This document shows positions 28,357 through 37,349 of a DNA stretch of 64,000 nt, piece after piece (within the stretch, counting starts at the first letter, position 1; every line of letters starts with the position of its first letter). The notes beneath the pieces were generated by a model, which searched no databases, was not told the DNA's origin, and saw only the letters and a list, made by a program, of their open reading frames with translations. Position numbers and translations under genes: made by a program. The stretch comes from Sphingomonas sp. dw_22 (GTDB taxonomy: Bacteria; Pseudomonadota; Alphaproteobacteria; Sphingomonadales; Sphingomonadaceae). The stretch is taken from positions 1 through 64,000 of the forward strand of contig NZ_JAAVVE010000016.1 of the NCBI RefSeq assembly GCF_018449795.1, in the 5' to 3' direction.

Positions 28357-29559
28357 ATGCGCATCGTCGACGTCAACGAATATTATTCGCCCACCGGCGG
28401 CGGCGTGCGCACCTATCTCGATCGCAAGATGGGGATCATGGCCGATCTCGGCCATGAGCTGATCGTCGTCGCTCCCGCGCTCGAGAATTCGATCGAGGAG
28501 CGGCCGGGCGGCGGGTGCATCCACTGGCTGAAATCGCCGCCGCTGGTCCTCGACCGGAATTACGGCATCTTCGTCGAGGACCAGCCGATCTGGGACGTGC
28601 TCGACCGGCTCAAGCCCGACATCGTCGAGACCAGTTCGCCCTGGCGCCCGGCCTGGACGGTCGGCCGCTGGAAGGGCGACGCGCTCAAGGTCTTCTTCGC
28701 GCACAACGACAATATCGGCGCCTATCCGCAGCGCTGGCTCGACAGCGTCTCGACGCCGCGCCAGGTCGAGCGCGCCTTTGCCTGGTACACGCGCTACATG
28801 GGCGATTTCCTGGCGAAGTACGACGCCTTCGTCACCAACGGCCCGGCGCTCGCCAAGCGCTTCCGCCGCCGCGGGCTGCATGTCGATGCGTCGATGCCGC
28901 TGGGGATCGAGCGGAGCTGGTTCTCGCCTGATCTGCGCGACGAGAACCTCCGTGTCGCGATGCTCGCCCAGCTCGGCCTGCCGCCGGAGGGGCATCTGCT
29001 GCTCGGCCTCGGCCGCCACCACAAGGAAAAGCGCTGGCCGCTGGTGATCGACGCGGTAGAGGCGGCGGCGAACGACCTGCCGGTCGGGCTGATGCTGATC
29101 GGCGACGGCACCCAGCGCCGGCATCTGGAGGCGCGGATCGCCGGCAGCCCGCATATCCGCATCTTCCGCCCGGTCTATGATCGCGTCCGCCTGTCGCGGA
29201 TCATGGCGAGTTGCGACGCGCTGATCCACGGATCGGACGCCGAGCCGTTCGGGCTGGTCGCCTCCGAAGCGCTGGCCTCGGGCCTGCCGCTGATCGGGCC
29301 GGACGAGGGCGGTTTCGCCGAGATCGCCGACCCGCTCTTCGCCGAGACCTATGCCGCGCGCGACGCCTATTCGGCGGCCGATGCGATCCGCCGCATGTTC
29401 GCCCGCGAGCCCACTATCCTGCGCCACGCCGCGCGCGTCGCCGCCGGCAAGGTGCGCAGCGATTACGACCATGCGGTCGAGCTGATGACCTATTACGAGG
29501 GTCTCTTGACCGCCAGGCGCGGTGCGGGCGCCGCCACGGCCCTGACCGGCGCTGCATAG
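28357..29559 (+). CDS. Glycosyltransferase, GT4/GT1-type fold
   Basis: This 400-aa GT-B enzyme opens MRIVDVNEYYSPTGGGVRTY, with the acceptor-domain GGG loop. It has LGLGRHHKEKRWPLVIDAV at the start of the donor domain and the EX7E motif in HGSDAEPFGLVASEALASG. The lack of signal peptide and presence of a hydrophobic face suggest a peripheral membrane enzyme. Its final 67 bp overlap the convergent GT39-like gene. Sugar and acceptor are unknown. Confidence 0.9.
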   Translation: MRIVDVNEYYSPTGGGVRTYLDRKMGIMADLGHELIVVAPALENSIEERPGGGCIHWLKSPPLVLDRNYGIFVEDQPIWDVLDRLKPDIVETSSPWRPAWTVGRWKGDALKVFFAHNDNIGAYPQRWLDSVSTPRQVERAFAWYTRYMGDFLAKYDAFVTNGPALAKRFRRRGLHVDASMPLGIERSWFSPDLRDENLRVAMLAQLGLPPEGHLLLGLGRHHKEKRWPLVIDAVEAAANDLPVGLMLIGDGTQRRHLEARIAGSPHIRIFRPVYDRVRLSRIMASCDALIHGSDAEPFGLVASEALASGLPLIGPDEGGFAEIADPLFAETYAARDAYSAADAIRRMFAREPTILRHAARVAAGKVRSDYDHAVELMTYYEGLLTARRGAGAATALTGAA

Positions 29560-31046
29560 ACGGCGATCGTCGTGTCGCCCAGCGGATAGCGCCCCTTCAG
29601 CGCATAGCCGCCCAGCCGCAGCAGCCGCATCACCAGCGTGCGCACCGCCAGCCGCTCGCCGGAATAGGCAGGGCGCATCGCCACGATCGCCGGGCGCCGC
29701 GTGAAGATCCGCCGGACCTCGGCAAGCTGGTCGACGCCCACCGCGCCGTTCTCGCGCTCGCGCGACAAATGGCTGGGATAGACCCAGGGCGAGAGCGCGC
29801 AGCGATCGGTGTAGCTGTACGGGATCGAGACGCCCGAATGCATATAGAGGCAGCCGGGGCCGTGTCCGATGGCGCGCGCCAGCGTCTCCAGCTCCTCGGC
29901 GTCGCCGCGATGGCGATAGGCGCTCCATACGGTGAACTCGCCGCCGAGCGCCGCCACGATCAGCAGCAGCGGCGCGACGATCCTGCGCCCGGTCGGGTGC
30001 CCGCCCAGGAAACCGGCGCAGCACAGGCTCGCCGGCAGCATCACCGGCAGCGCATAATGGCTGAACCAGGTGCCGAAGGCGATCAGCCCCACCACCGCCG
30101 CGATCAGCCAGCCGAAATACAGCGCGCGCACCGGACGCTCGGCCGCGTCGTCCACGGGCATGCGGCGGGAAAGCGCGCTGACGATCAGCAGCGGCGTCAG
30201 CATCAGCGCCAGCTTCAGGAACGCCACCAGCAGCACCAGCGGCGGATCGCTCCGCCGCTCGAAGATCGAGCCGAAATTGGCATAGGCCCAGGCGTCGCCA
30301 TGGCCGATCGCGTAATAGGCGCCGCCCGCGATCAGCGTCGGCAGCATCGCCATGCCGGCATAGCCCGCGCCGCGCTTCGCGACATGCGCCAGCGAAGCGC
30401 TCAGCCGCCATTCGCGCCACATCAGCCACAGGCCCAGGAACAGCCCCTCGAACACCACCGAATATTTGATCTGGAGCGCGATGCCGATCAGCAGCATCGC
30501 CAGCATGCCGCGCCCGATCCGGCGATGGTCGCCGCGCGTATCGCCGGCGCGGGGCAGGGCCAGGCCCATCGCGGTGATCGTCGCCAGATTGTAGAAGACC
30601 GGCGCCTGCCCGCCCTGTCCATCGGCGAAGTTGATGACGAAGATATAGAGCAGGGCCGCCACCAGCGCGCCGCGCTCCCAGCCGGCGCGCTCGGCCAGCC
30701 GGGCGATGCCCATCGCGGTCAGCACCACGCTCGCCAGCGCCATCATCTGATAGCCCAGGATGCCCCAGGGCGTGCCCAGCGCCGCTGCCGGCGCATAGAG
30801 CAGGAACAGCCCGACCGGCTTGCGATCCCAGATGTCGACATAGGGCAGTGCGCCCTCCAGCATCCGCTGGGCGGTGAGAAAATAGAATTGCTCGTCGACA
30901 TCGACGACCGGGTTGCCGAAGGTCAGCGCGCGCACGCACACCGCGGCGAACAACAGGATCCACCAGCGCGGCAGCGCGGCGATCACGCCGGTCATGCTCG
31001 GCAGGCGGGCTGGGAAAATGCCCAGCGCTTCGGGCTTGGAGGCCAT
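29493..31046 (-). CDS. GT39/ArnT-like membrane glycosyltransferase
   Basis: This 517-aa protein has about eleven helices and a first periplasmic loop with D49-V-D51-E52 in NPVVDVDEQFYFLTA. This is the acidic pair typical of polyprenyl-phosphate-dependent GT-C enzymes (PMT/ArnT/GT83 type). The C-terminal 130 residues are soluble and include SGVSIPYSYTDRCA. It would transfer a sugar from an undecaprenyl-phosphate carrier to lipid or protein outside the inner membrane. The acceptor is not known. It overlaps the upstream plus-strand glycosyltransferase tail to tail. Confidence 0.8.
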   Translation of the reverse strand: MASKPEALGIFPARLPSMTGVIAALPRWWILLFAAVCVRALTFGNPVVDVDEQFYFLTAQRMLEGALPYVDIWDRKPVGLFLLYAPAAALGTPWGILGYQMMALASVVLTAMGIARLAERAGWERGALVAALLYIFVINFADGQGGQAPVFYNLATITAMGLALPRAGDTRGDHRRIGRGMLAMLLIGIALQIKYSVVFEGLFLGLWLMWREWRLSASLAHVAKRGAGYAGMAMLPTLIAGGAYYAIGHGDAWAYANFGSIFERRSDPPLVLLVAFLKLALMLTPLLIVSALSRRMPVDDAAERPVRALYFGWLIAAVVGLIAFGTWFSHYALPVMLPASLCCAGFLGGHPTGRRIVAPLLLIVAALGGEFTVWSAYRHRGDAEELETLARAIGHGPGCLYMHSGVSIPYSYTDRCALSPWVYPSHLSRERENGAVGVDQLAEVRRIFTRRPAIVAMRPAYSGERLAVRTLVMRLLRLGGYALKGRYPLGDTTIAVYAAPVRAVAAPAPRLAVKRPS

Positions 31047-31087
31047 CAGGTCCGTTCGGGAAGGAGGAAGAAGGTATAGAGCGCGTT

Positions 31088-31105
31088 ATTGCCCGGCCGG
31101 GCAAT
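31088..31105. promoter_or_regulatory. Perfect 18-bp palindrome upstream of phoD and the GT39-like gene
   Basis: ATTGCCCGGCCGGGCAAT is a perfect palindrome 42 bp upstream of the GT39-like start codon (minus) and 208 bp upstream of phoD (plus). It could be an operator for a dimeric regulator or a small hairpin. Nothing else in the 266-bp gap is clear. Confidence 0.35.
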
Positions 31106-31312
31106 CGCATCTTCGCTATTTTCGTTCGATGACGCCAATGTTGCGACGAAGGGCCGCGGGCCTGCCGGGAAAGGCGATGAAGGGCAGGCGCGCATGGCTT
31201 TCCGGCTGCGTTGGAGGCGACTTGGCGCCTGTCTTAGCCTGCCATTCCGGCGCTGTCACGAACCCGCAATTTAGCGGGCGCAAGCAGCCGGCGGATCAGG
31301 GAGAGTGCCCCA

Positions 31313-32935
31313 ATGACGCTTCGTATCGACCGCCGCTCGCTTCTCGTCACCGGCACGCTGGGCATCGGCGCGCTCGCCATCCCCGGCTTCGCGCTGGCGC
31401 AGGTCGCCCAGCAGGGCTTCACCCATTCGGTCGCCTCGGGCGAGCCCGGCCCCGATACGATGCTGCTCTGGACGCGCTATGTCCCCACGGGCGGCGGCGC
31501 GGTGAAGCTCAAGGCGGAAATCTCCGAGACGGCGGATTTCGCCCGGATCGTCTCGGGCGGCGAGGCGATCACCGGCCCGTGGCGCGACCACACCAGCAAG
31601 ATCACCGTCGCGGGCCTCAAGCCCGGCACGCGCTATTTCTACCGCTTCGTCGCACCCGACGGCAGCTTCTCGCCCACCGGCAGGACGAAGACGCTGCCCG
31701 AGGGCGACGCCGCCCGCTTCGGCATCGCGATCTTCTCGTGCACCAACATGCCGTTCGGCTGGTTCAACGCCTATGGCCATGCCGCGGTGCGCGACGATAT
31801 CGATCTCTGGGTCCATCTCGGCGATTATCTCTATGAATATGCCAAGGGCGGCTATGCGCCCGAAGGCGGCCCGGTCGGCGGCCGCTGGCCCGAGCCGGCG
31901 GGCGAGATGATCCATCTCGCGGACTATCGCCTGCGCTATGCCAGCTATCGCGCCGATCCCGATCTCCAGGCGCTCCATGCCGCCAAGCCGATGCTCGTCC
32001 AGTGGGACGACCACGAAAGCGCCAACGACAGCTGGGAAGGCGGCGCCGAGAACCACCAGCCCGATACTGAAGGCGATTGGGACGCGCGCAAGGCCGCGGC
32101 GATGCAGGTGTTCCGCGAATGGATGCCGGTCTCCGAAAGCCCTTGGGGCACCTATGACATCGGCACGCTGGCGACACTGTTCCGCACCGAGAGCCGGCTG
32201 CTCGCCCGCACCGAGCAGCCCGACATCGCGCCTTTGTTCAAGGAAGCCGATCCCGCCAAGGCGCTCGCCGCCTTCCGCGACGGCGTCTGGCAGGATCCCG
32301 CCGCGACGATGCTCGGCAGCGAGCAGGAGGTCTGGCTCGATCACGTCATGCGCAAATCGGTCAAGGCCGGGCAGCGCTGGCAGGTGGTCGGCTTCGGCAC
32401 GATCATGGGCAATACGGTGGCCCCGCCCGAGGCGATCTCATGGCTCAAGCCCGACGCGCCGCAGCGCGCCAGGGACTATGTCGCGGCGGGCGTGACGGCG
32501 GGCAAGCTTGGCCTGCCGATGAACTTCGACAATTGGGGCGGCTATCCCGCCGCCCGCGCGCGCTTCCTCAAATCGTCCCAGTCGATGGGCGCGAACCTGG
32601 TGGTGATCTGCGGCGACAGCCACAATGGCTGGGCGTTCGATCTCGGCCAGGACGGCAAGCCCGCCGGCGTCGAGTTCGCCGGCCACAGCGTCACCTCGCC
32701 GGGCTATGAAGGCTCGATCGGCACCGATCCCAAGACGGTCGCCGCCGCGCTGGTAAAGGCCAATCCCGAGCTCAAATGGTGCGACACCAGCCGCCGCGGC
32801 TATATGGCGCTGACGCTCACGCCCGATCGGGTGAGCAACGACTGGATCTTCATGGACACGGTGCTCCAGCGCTCGACCAAGGCCAGCGTGGGCCACACCG
32901 CGACGGTGATCCGCGGCCGGAACGTGATGGGGTGA
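31313..32935 (+). CDS. phoD: PhoD-type alkaline phosphatase/phosphodiesterase
   Basis: This 540-aa enzyme cleaves phosphomonoesters and diesters outside the cytoplasm to release phosphate. The N-terminus IDRRSLLVTGTLGIGALAIP is a twin-arginine type signal ending ALAQ. The N-terminal fibronectin-like domain is followed by the metallophosphatase core with FSCTNMPFGWFNAY, HLGDYLYEY, WDDHESANDSWEG and CGDSHNGWAF. These are the Fe/Ca-binding motifs of PhoD. Phosphate control is expected but no good Pho box was found. Confidence 0.93.
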   Translation: MTLRIDRRSLLVTGTLGIGALAIPGFALAQVAQQGFTHSVASGEPGPDTMLLWTRYVPTGGGAVKLKAEISETADFARIVSGGEAITGPWRDHTSKITVAGLKPGTRYFYRFVAPDGSFSPTGRTKTLPEGDAARFGIAIFSCTNMPFGWFNAYGHAAVRDDIDLWVHLGDYLYEYAKGGYAPEGGPVGGRWPEPAGEMIHLADYRLRYASYRADPDLQALHAAKPMLVQWDDHESANDSWEGGAENHQPDTEGDWDARKAAAMQVFREWMPVSESPWGTYDIGTLATLFRTESRLLARTEQPDIAPLFKEADPAKALAAFRDGVWQDPAATMLGSEQEVWLDHVMRKSVKAGQRWQVVGFGTIMGNTVAPPEAISWLKPDAPQRARDYVAAGVTAGKLGLPMNFDNWGGYPAARARFLKSSQSMGANLVVICGDSHNGWAFDLGQDGKPAGVEFAGHSVTSPGYEGSIGTDPKTVAAALVKANPELKWCDTSRRGYMALTLTPDRVSNDWIFMDTVLQRSTKASVGHTATVIRGRNVMG

Positions 32936-32940
32936 TCCTC

Positions 32941-32972
32941 AAAAAAGCCCCTCCCCTTCAGGGGAGGGGCTT
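32941..32972 (-). terminator. Intrinsic terminator after pepN (possibly bidirectional)
   Basis: A perfect 12-bp stem (32945-32956 with 32961-32972) and a 4-nt loop are followed on the minus strand by TTTTTTGAGG. It lies just after the pepN stop and, on the other side, just after the phoD stop. The stem sequence is shared with the repeat upstream of the TonB receptor. Confidence 0.88.
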
Positions 32973-32980
32973 AAGCAGCC

Positions 32981-35569
32981 TCAATCCAGCGACTTGCTCG
33001 CCTGCTCGAACATATCCTTGCTCAACCCCGGCGTCGCCACGATCCGCTCCAGCTCGGCCCGCATCCTGGCCGCCCGCGCCGCATCGAAGCGCTTCCAGCG
33101 CCCCAGCGGCGGCACCAGCTTGGCCGCGGTCTGCGGGTTGAGCTTGTCGAGCGCGATGAGCTGGTCCGCGACGAAGCGATAGCCGCGCCCCGAAATATCA
33201 TGGAACGCCCGCTGGTTGACGCTGAACGCACCGATCAGCGCCCGCGCCCGGTTCGGGTTGGCGAGGGTGAAGTCGGGATGGGAAACCAGCTTCTCCACCA
33301 TCTCCGCGGTATCGTCGCGGCTCGACAGCGCCTGGGTCTGGAACCATTTGTCGAGCACCAGCCCGTTGCCGGCATAGCGCTGGTAGAACGCTTCCAGCGC
33401 CTTTTCGCGCAAGGGCGAGGTGCCGCTCGCGAGCGTGGTCAGCGCGCCCTGGCGGTCGGTCATGTTGTCGGCGCCTTCGAACTGGCCGAACGCCAGCTCG
33501 GCGGCATCGGCCGCGTCCGTCGCCGCGATATAGCCGAGCGCGACGGTCTTCAGCCGCCGCGCGCCCTTGCCCGCCGGCGAATATTCGAAGCGGTTCGCGC
33601 GCACCGCCTCATAGGCCGCGCGCCATTCGCCCTCCAGCGCGGTGCCGAGATCGCGGCGCAGCGCCTCGCGGGCGTGGAAGATCGCCTCGGGCTCGACCAC
33701 CGCCATCTGGTCGCCGATGAAGCTGTCCGACGGCAGCAGCACCGCCTCGGCGATGAAGGCGCGATCGAGGTTCGGATCGGTCAGCGTGCCGCGCACCGCG
33801 TCGATCACCGCGTCATGCTCGCCCTTGCCGCTGGCCACTGCCGCGACCAGCGTGTCGAGCATCAATTGCTGCATCGCCTCGTAGCGCGCGAACGGATCGT
33901 CGTCATGCGCCGAGAGGAACGCCAGATCCTTGGGCGTCCGATTGGTGTCGATGATGATCGGCGCCGAGAAGCCGCGATTGATCGAGAGCACCGGCATCTC
34001 GGTCAAATTCTCGAACACGACCTCCTGCACCGGATCCTTCAGCAGCACGAGCTGCTCCTCGCACAGCGATCGGCCGGTATATTCGCCGAACAGCTTGAGC
34101 TTGAGCGGCAGCACCATCGGCTGCTTCTCGGGCTGGCCGGGCGTCGCGGGCACGCTCTGGCGCAAGGTCAGCCGCGCGCGGCCCCCTTCGCGCGCCAGCG
34201 TCGCGGAGACGCGCGGCGTGCCGGCCTGGCTGTACCAGCGGCGGAACTGGGCGAGGTCGACGCCGCCGCCTTCCTCCATCGACTTGACGAAATCCTCGCA
34301 GGTCGCGGCCGTCCCGTCGAACCGATCGAAATACAGGTCGGTCGCGCGGCGGAATTTCTCGCGCCCCAGGATCGTCGCCATCATGCGGATGACTTCGGCG
34401 CCCTTGTTGTAGATGGTCGCGGTGTAGAAGTTGCTGATCTCGATATATTCGTCGGGGCGCACCGGATGCGCGAGCGGCCCCGCATCCTCGGGGAACTGGC
34501 TGGCGCGCAGGCCGCGCACATCCTCGATCCGCTTGACCGCGGCGCTGCCCTGATCGGCCGAGAAGCTCTGGTCGCGAAAGACGGTGAAGCCCTCTTTCAG
34601 CGAGAGCTGGAACCAGTCGCGGCAGGTGACGCGATTGCCCGACCAGTTGTGGAAATATTCATGCGCCACCACCGCCGCGATCGCGTCGTAATCATAATCG
34701 GTCGCGGTATCCGGATCGGCCAGGATGTAGCGCGAATTGAAGACGTTGAGCCCCTTGTTCTCCATCGCGCCGAAGTTGAAGTCGTCCACCGCGACGATGT
34801 TGAACACGTCGAGGTCGTATTCGCGGCCATAGGTCTTTTCGTCCCAGGCCATGGCGAGCTTCAGCGCGTGCAGCGCATGGTCGGTCTTGGCGAGATCGGG
34901 CTCGCGCACCCAGATGCCGAGCTGCACCTCGCGCCCGCTCATGGTGGTGAAGCTGCCGCGATTGGCGACCAGGTCGCCCGCCACCATCGCGAACAGATAG
35001 CTCGGCTTGGGGAAGGGATCGTGCCATTCGGCCCAGTGGCGCCCGCCTTCGGCATCGCCCTGCGCGATCGGATCGCCGTTCGCCAGCAGCACCGGGAAGC
35101 GCGCCTTGTCGGCGGTCATCTTCACCTTGTAGCGGCTCAGCACGTCGGGCCGATCGGGGAAGAAGGTGATGCGGCGGAAACCCTCCGCCTCGCACTGGGT
35201 GCAGAGCATGCCCGAAGAGGCATAGAGCCCCTGGAGCTGGGTGTTGCGCTCGGGCGCGATCACCACTTCGGTCTCGATCTTGTGCGCGGCGCCGGTCAGC
35301 GGGATCACCAGGTCCGCGCCGTCCATCGTCCAGCCGCTCGCCGCGGCGCCGTCGATCCGCACCGCCGCCGGGGTCAGGCCGTCGCCGTTCAGCCGCAGCG
35401 GGCGATCATGCGTTCCGTTCCGCTCCACCCACAGGGTCGCCGAGACCCGCGTGCTTGCGGGATCGAGATCGAAGTCGAGCACGATCTCCGGGACGCGCCA
35501 ATCGGGTTCGCGATAATCCTCGCGCCGCGTGACATGGGGCGCCTGGGTTGCGGTTCGAACGTCTGCCAT
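32981..35569 (-). CDS. pepN: Aminopeptidase N (M1 family)
   Basis: This 862-aa zinc enzyme removes N-terminal residues from peptides in the cytoplasm. The exopeptidase motif GAMEN is at 267-271. The zinc site is H303-E304-YF-H307 with E326, in VAHEYFHNWSGN and LKEGFTV. C-terminal armadillo-like helices complete the E. coli PepN-type architecture. Two adjacent ATG codons (35572 and 35569) could start it; upstream extension in frame is unlikely. Transcription diverges from an M28 peptidase gene. Confidence 0.96.
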   Translation of the reverse strand: MADVRTATQAPHVTRREDYREPDWRVPEIVLDFDLDPASTRVSATLWVERNGTHDRPLRLNGDGLTPAAVRIDGAAASGWTMDGADLVIPLTGAAHKIETEVVIAPERNTQLQGLYASSGMLCTQCEAEGFRRITFFPDRPDVLSRYKVKMTADKARFPVLLANGDPIAQGDAEGGRHWAEWHDPFPKPSYLFAMVAGDLVANRGSFTTMSGREVQLGIWVREPDLAKTDHALHALKLAMAWDEKTYGREYDLDVFNIVAVDDFNFGAMENKGLNVFNSRYILADPDTATDYDYDAIAAVVAHEYFHNWSGNRVTCRDWFQLSLKEGFTVFRDQSFSADQGSAAVKRIEDVRGLRASQFPEDAGPLAHPVRPDEYIEISNFYTATIYNKGAEVIRMMATILGREKFRRATDLYFDRFDGTAATCEDFVKSMEEGGGVDLAQFRRWYSQAGTPRVSATLAREGGRARLTLRQSVPATPGQPEKQPMVLPLKLKLFGEYTGRSLCEEQLVLLKDPVQEVVFENLTEMPVLSINRGFSAPIIIDTNRTPKDLAFLSAHDDDPFARYEAMQQLMLDTLVAAVASGKGEHDAVIDAVRGTLTDPNLDRAFIAEAVLLPSDSFIGDQMAVVEPEAIFHAREALRRDLGTALEGEWRAAYEAVRANRFEYSPAGKGARRLKTVALGYIAATDAADAAELAFGQFEGADNMTDRQGALTTLASGTSPLREKALEAFYQRYAGNGLVLDKWFQTQALSSRDDTAEMVEKLVSHPDFTLANPNRARALIGAFSVNQRAFHDISGRGYRFVADQLIALDKLNPQTAAKLVPPLGRWKRFDAARAARMRAELERIVATPGLSKDMFEQASKSLD

Positions 35570-35688
35570 CATCAGGCCGATATAGGAGCCCGCCCCCGCC
35601 CACAACAAACCCCGCAAACAAATCTGTCGGCTTGCGCGCCGGTTGCGGAGTGCTACCGATGCGGCAAATCCACTATTGGGGGGTATCC

Positions 35689-37338
35689 ATGCTTCGATTG
35701 ACCGCGCCGCTCGCACTCGCCGTCGTTCTGGCCGGGCCGGCCCTGGCCCAGACCGCAGCCGAGAAGAACGCGGTCGTCAATGCCGAGCTTCCCGCCGACC
35801 AGGCCGCGCTCAAGAGCCACATCATGTTCCTCGCCTCGGACGCGATGCAGGGCCGCGAGGCGGGCAGCCACGAATTCGATATCGCCGCGCAATATGTCGC
35901 TTCGCAATTCTATGCGGCCGGCCTGAAGCCCGCGGGCGATGACGGCGCCTATCTCCAGAAGGTGCCGCTGGTCAGCTACAAGCTCGACGGCCAGGGCAGC
36001 ATGGCGATCGCGCGCAAGGGCGCGACCGTCAGCCTGGTCTATGGCGAGGACTATATCCCCGGCGCCAATCCGGCGAAGCCCAGCTACACTCTCACCGCGC
36101 CGGTCGTGTTCGTCGGCTACGGCATCGTCGGGCTGGGCCGCGACGACTACAGGGGCGCCGAGGTGAAGGGCAAGGTCGTCGCCTTTTTCGGCGGCGCGCC
36201 CAAGAGCTTCCCGAGCGAGGAGGGCGCGCATTTCTCCAGCCCCGCCGCCAAGGGCGAGATCGCGATGAAGCGCGGCGCGGTCGGCTATATCGTTCTCGAA
36301 TCGCCGATCCCGACCAGGCGTCCGTTCGCGGCGATGGCCGCGCTTGCGTCGCGCCCGCGCTTCACCTGGGGCGAGGCGGACGGTACCGGCCATATCGCCA
36401 CGCCGTCTACGCCGGGCCTGGGCAATCTGAGCCTAGCCGGCGCCGCCAAGCTGTTCGAAGGCGCCAAGACCCCCTGGGCGACGATCCGGAAGCAGGCCGA
36501 GGTCGATGGTGCGACCTTCAAGCCGGTGGCGCTGCCGGGCACGCTCACCTTCACCGTGAAGACCGCGCTGACGCCGGTCACCAGCTACAACGTCGTCGGC
36601 CTGCTCCCCGGCAGCGATCCCACGCTGTCCAAGGAAGTGGTCGTGCTCTCCGGCCATCTCGATCATATCGGCGTCGGCCGGCCCGACAAGAATGGCGACA
36701 CGATCAACAACGGCGCGCTCGACGATGCGGTCGGCATCGCCTCGCTGATCGAGGAGGCCAAGCGCTTCAAGGCGGCGGGGACGAAGCCGCGCCGCTCGAT
36801 CCTGTTCCTGGCGGTCACCGCCGAGGAGAAGGGCCTGCTCGGCTCCGACTATTACGCCCATCACCTGACCGTGCCCAAGGGATCGATCGTCGCCGACGTC
36901 AATCTCGACATGCCGATCATCACCTACAAGTTCGAGGATATCGTCGTGTACGGCGCCGAGCATTCGACGCTCGGCCCGATCGCCGCCAAGGCCGCGGCCG
37001 AGATCGGCGTGAAGATGTCCGACGATCCGCTGCCGGGCGAGAACATCTTCGTCCGCTCGGATCACTACAACTTCGTCAAGCAGGGCGTGCCCTCGGTCTT
37101 CCTGTGGCCGGGCGCGGGCGGCCCGGGCCGCGCGGCGATCGATGACTTCATGAAGAACCATTATCACCAGCCGTCCGACCAGATCGACCAGCAGCCGGCG
37201 ATCGACTGGGAATCGGGCGTGCGCTTCGTCGACGTCAACTATCGCATCGCCCGCGCGATCGCCGACGGCGACCAGCGGCCGCTGTGGAACAAGGGCGATT
37301 TCTTCGGGCTCCAGTTCGACGGTCCCGGCGCCAAATAA
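35689..37338 (+). CDS. Secreted M28 family metallopeptidase, first of a tandem pair
   Basis: This 549-aa zinc aminopeptidase-like protein has a signal peptide (1-21, ALAQ) and a PA insert domain (about 120-300). The M28 catalytic domain keeps all expected ligands: SGHLDHIGVG, NNGALDDAVG, the TAEEKGLLGSDYY glutamates, NLDMP and RSDHYNF. It starts at the ATG at 35689 after GGGGGGTATCC. The next gene is a paralogue, 11 bp downstream. It probably degrades peptides in the periplasm. Confidence 0.93.
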   Translation: MLRLTAPLALAVVLAGPALAQTAAEKNAVVNAELPADQAALKSHIMFLASDAMQGREAGSHEFDIAAQYVASQFYAAGLKPAGDDGAYLQKVPLVSYKLDGQGSMAIARKGATVSLVYGEDYIPGANPAKPSYTLTAPVVFVGYGIVGLGRDDYRGAEVKGKVVAFFGGAPKSFPSEEGAHFSSPAAKGEIAMKRGAVGYIVLESPIPTRRPFAAMAALASRPRFTWGEADGTGHIATPSTPGLGNLSLAGAAKLFEGAKTPWATIRKQAEVDGATFKPVALPGTLTFTVKTALTPVTSYNVVGLLPGSDPTLSKEVVVLSGHLDHIGVGRPDKNGDTINNGALDDAVGIASLIEEAKRFKAAGTKPRRSILFLAVTAEEKGLLGSDYYAHHLTVPKGSIVADVNLDMPIITYKFEDIVVYGAEHSTLGPIAAKAAAEIGVKMSDDPLPGENIFVRSDHYNFVKQGVPSVFLWPGAGGPGRAAIDDFMKNHYHQPSDQIDQQPAIDWESGVRFVDVNYRIARAIADGDQRPLWNKGDFFGLQFDGPGAK

Positions 37339-37349
37339 GGGTTCCCCCG

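Noticed and set aside
27994..31110. A 1038-codon minus-strand open frame
   Set aside because: It runs antisense to the glycosyltransferase and DUF2141 genes and through the GT39-like gene in a wrong frame; Arg/Ala-rich with no recognisable motif.
31229..31259. CTGTCTT, CTGCCAT and CTGTCAC repeats upstream of phoD, resembling a Pho box
   Set aside because: The spacings are 10 and 14 bp rather than 11, and the spacers are not AT-rich; the match is too weak to call.
33200..35701. An 833-codon plus-strand frame opposite pepN
   Set aside because: Composition is that of an antisense shadow, while the minus strand carries a complete M1 aminopeptidase with GAMEN and HEYFH.
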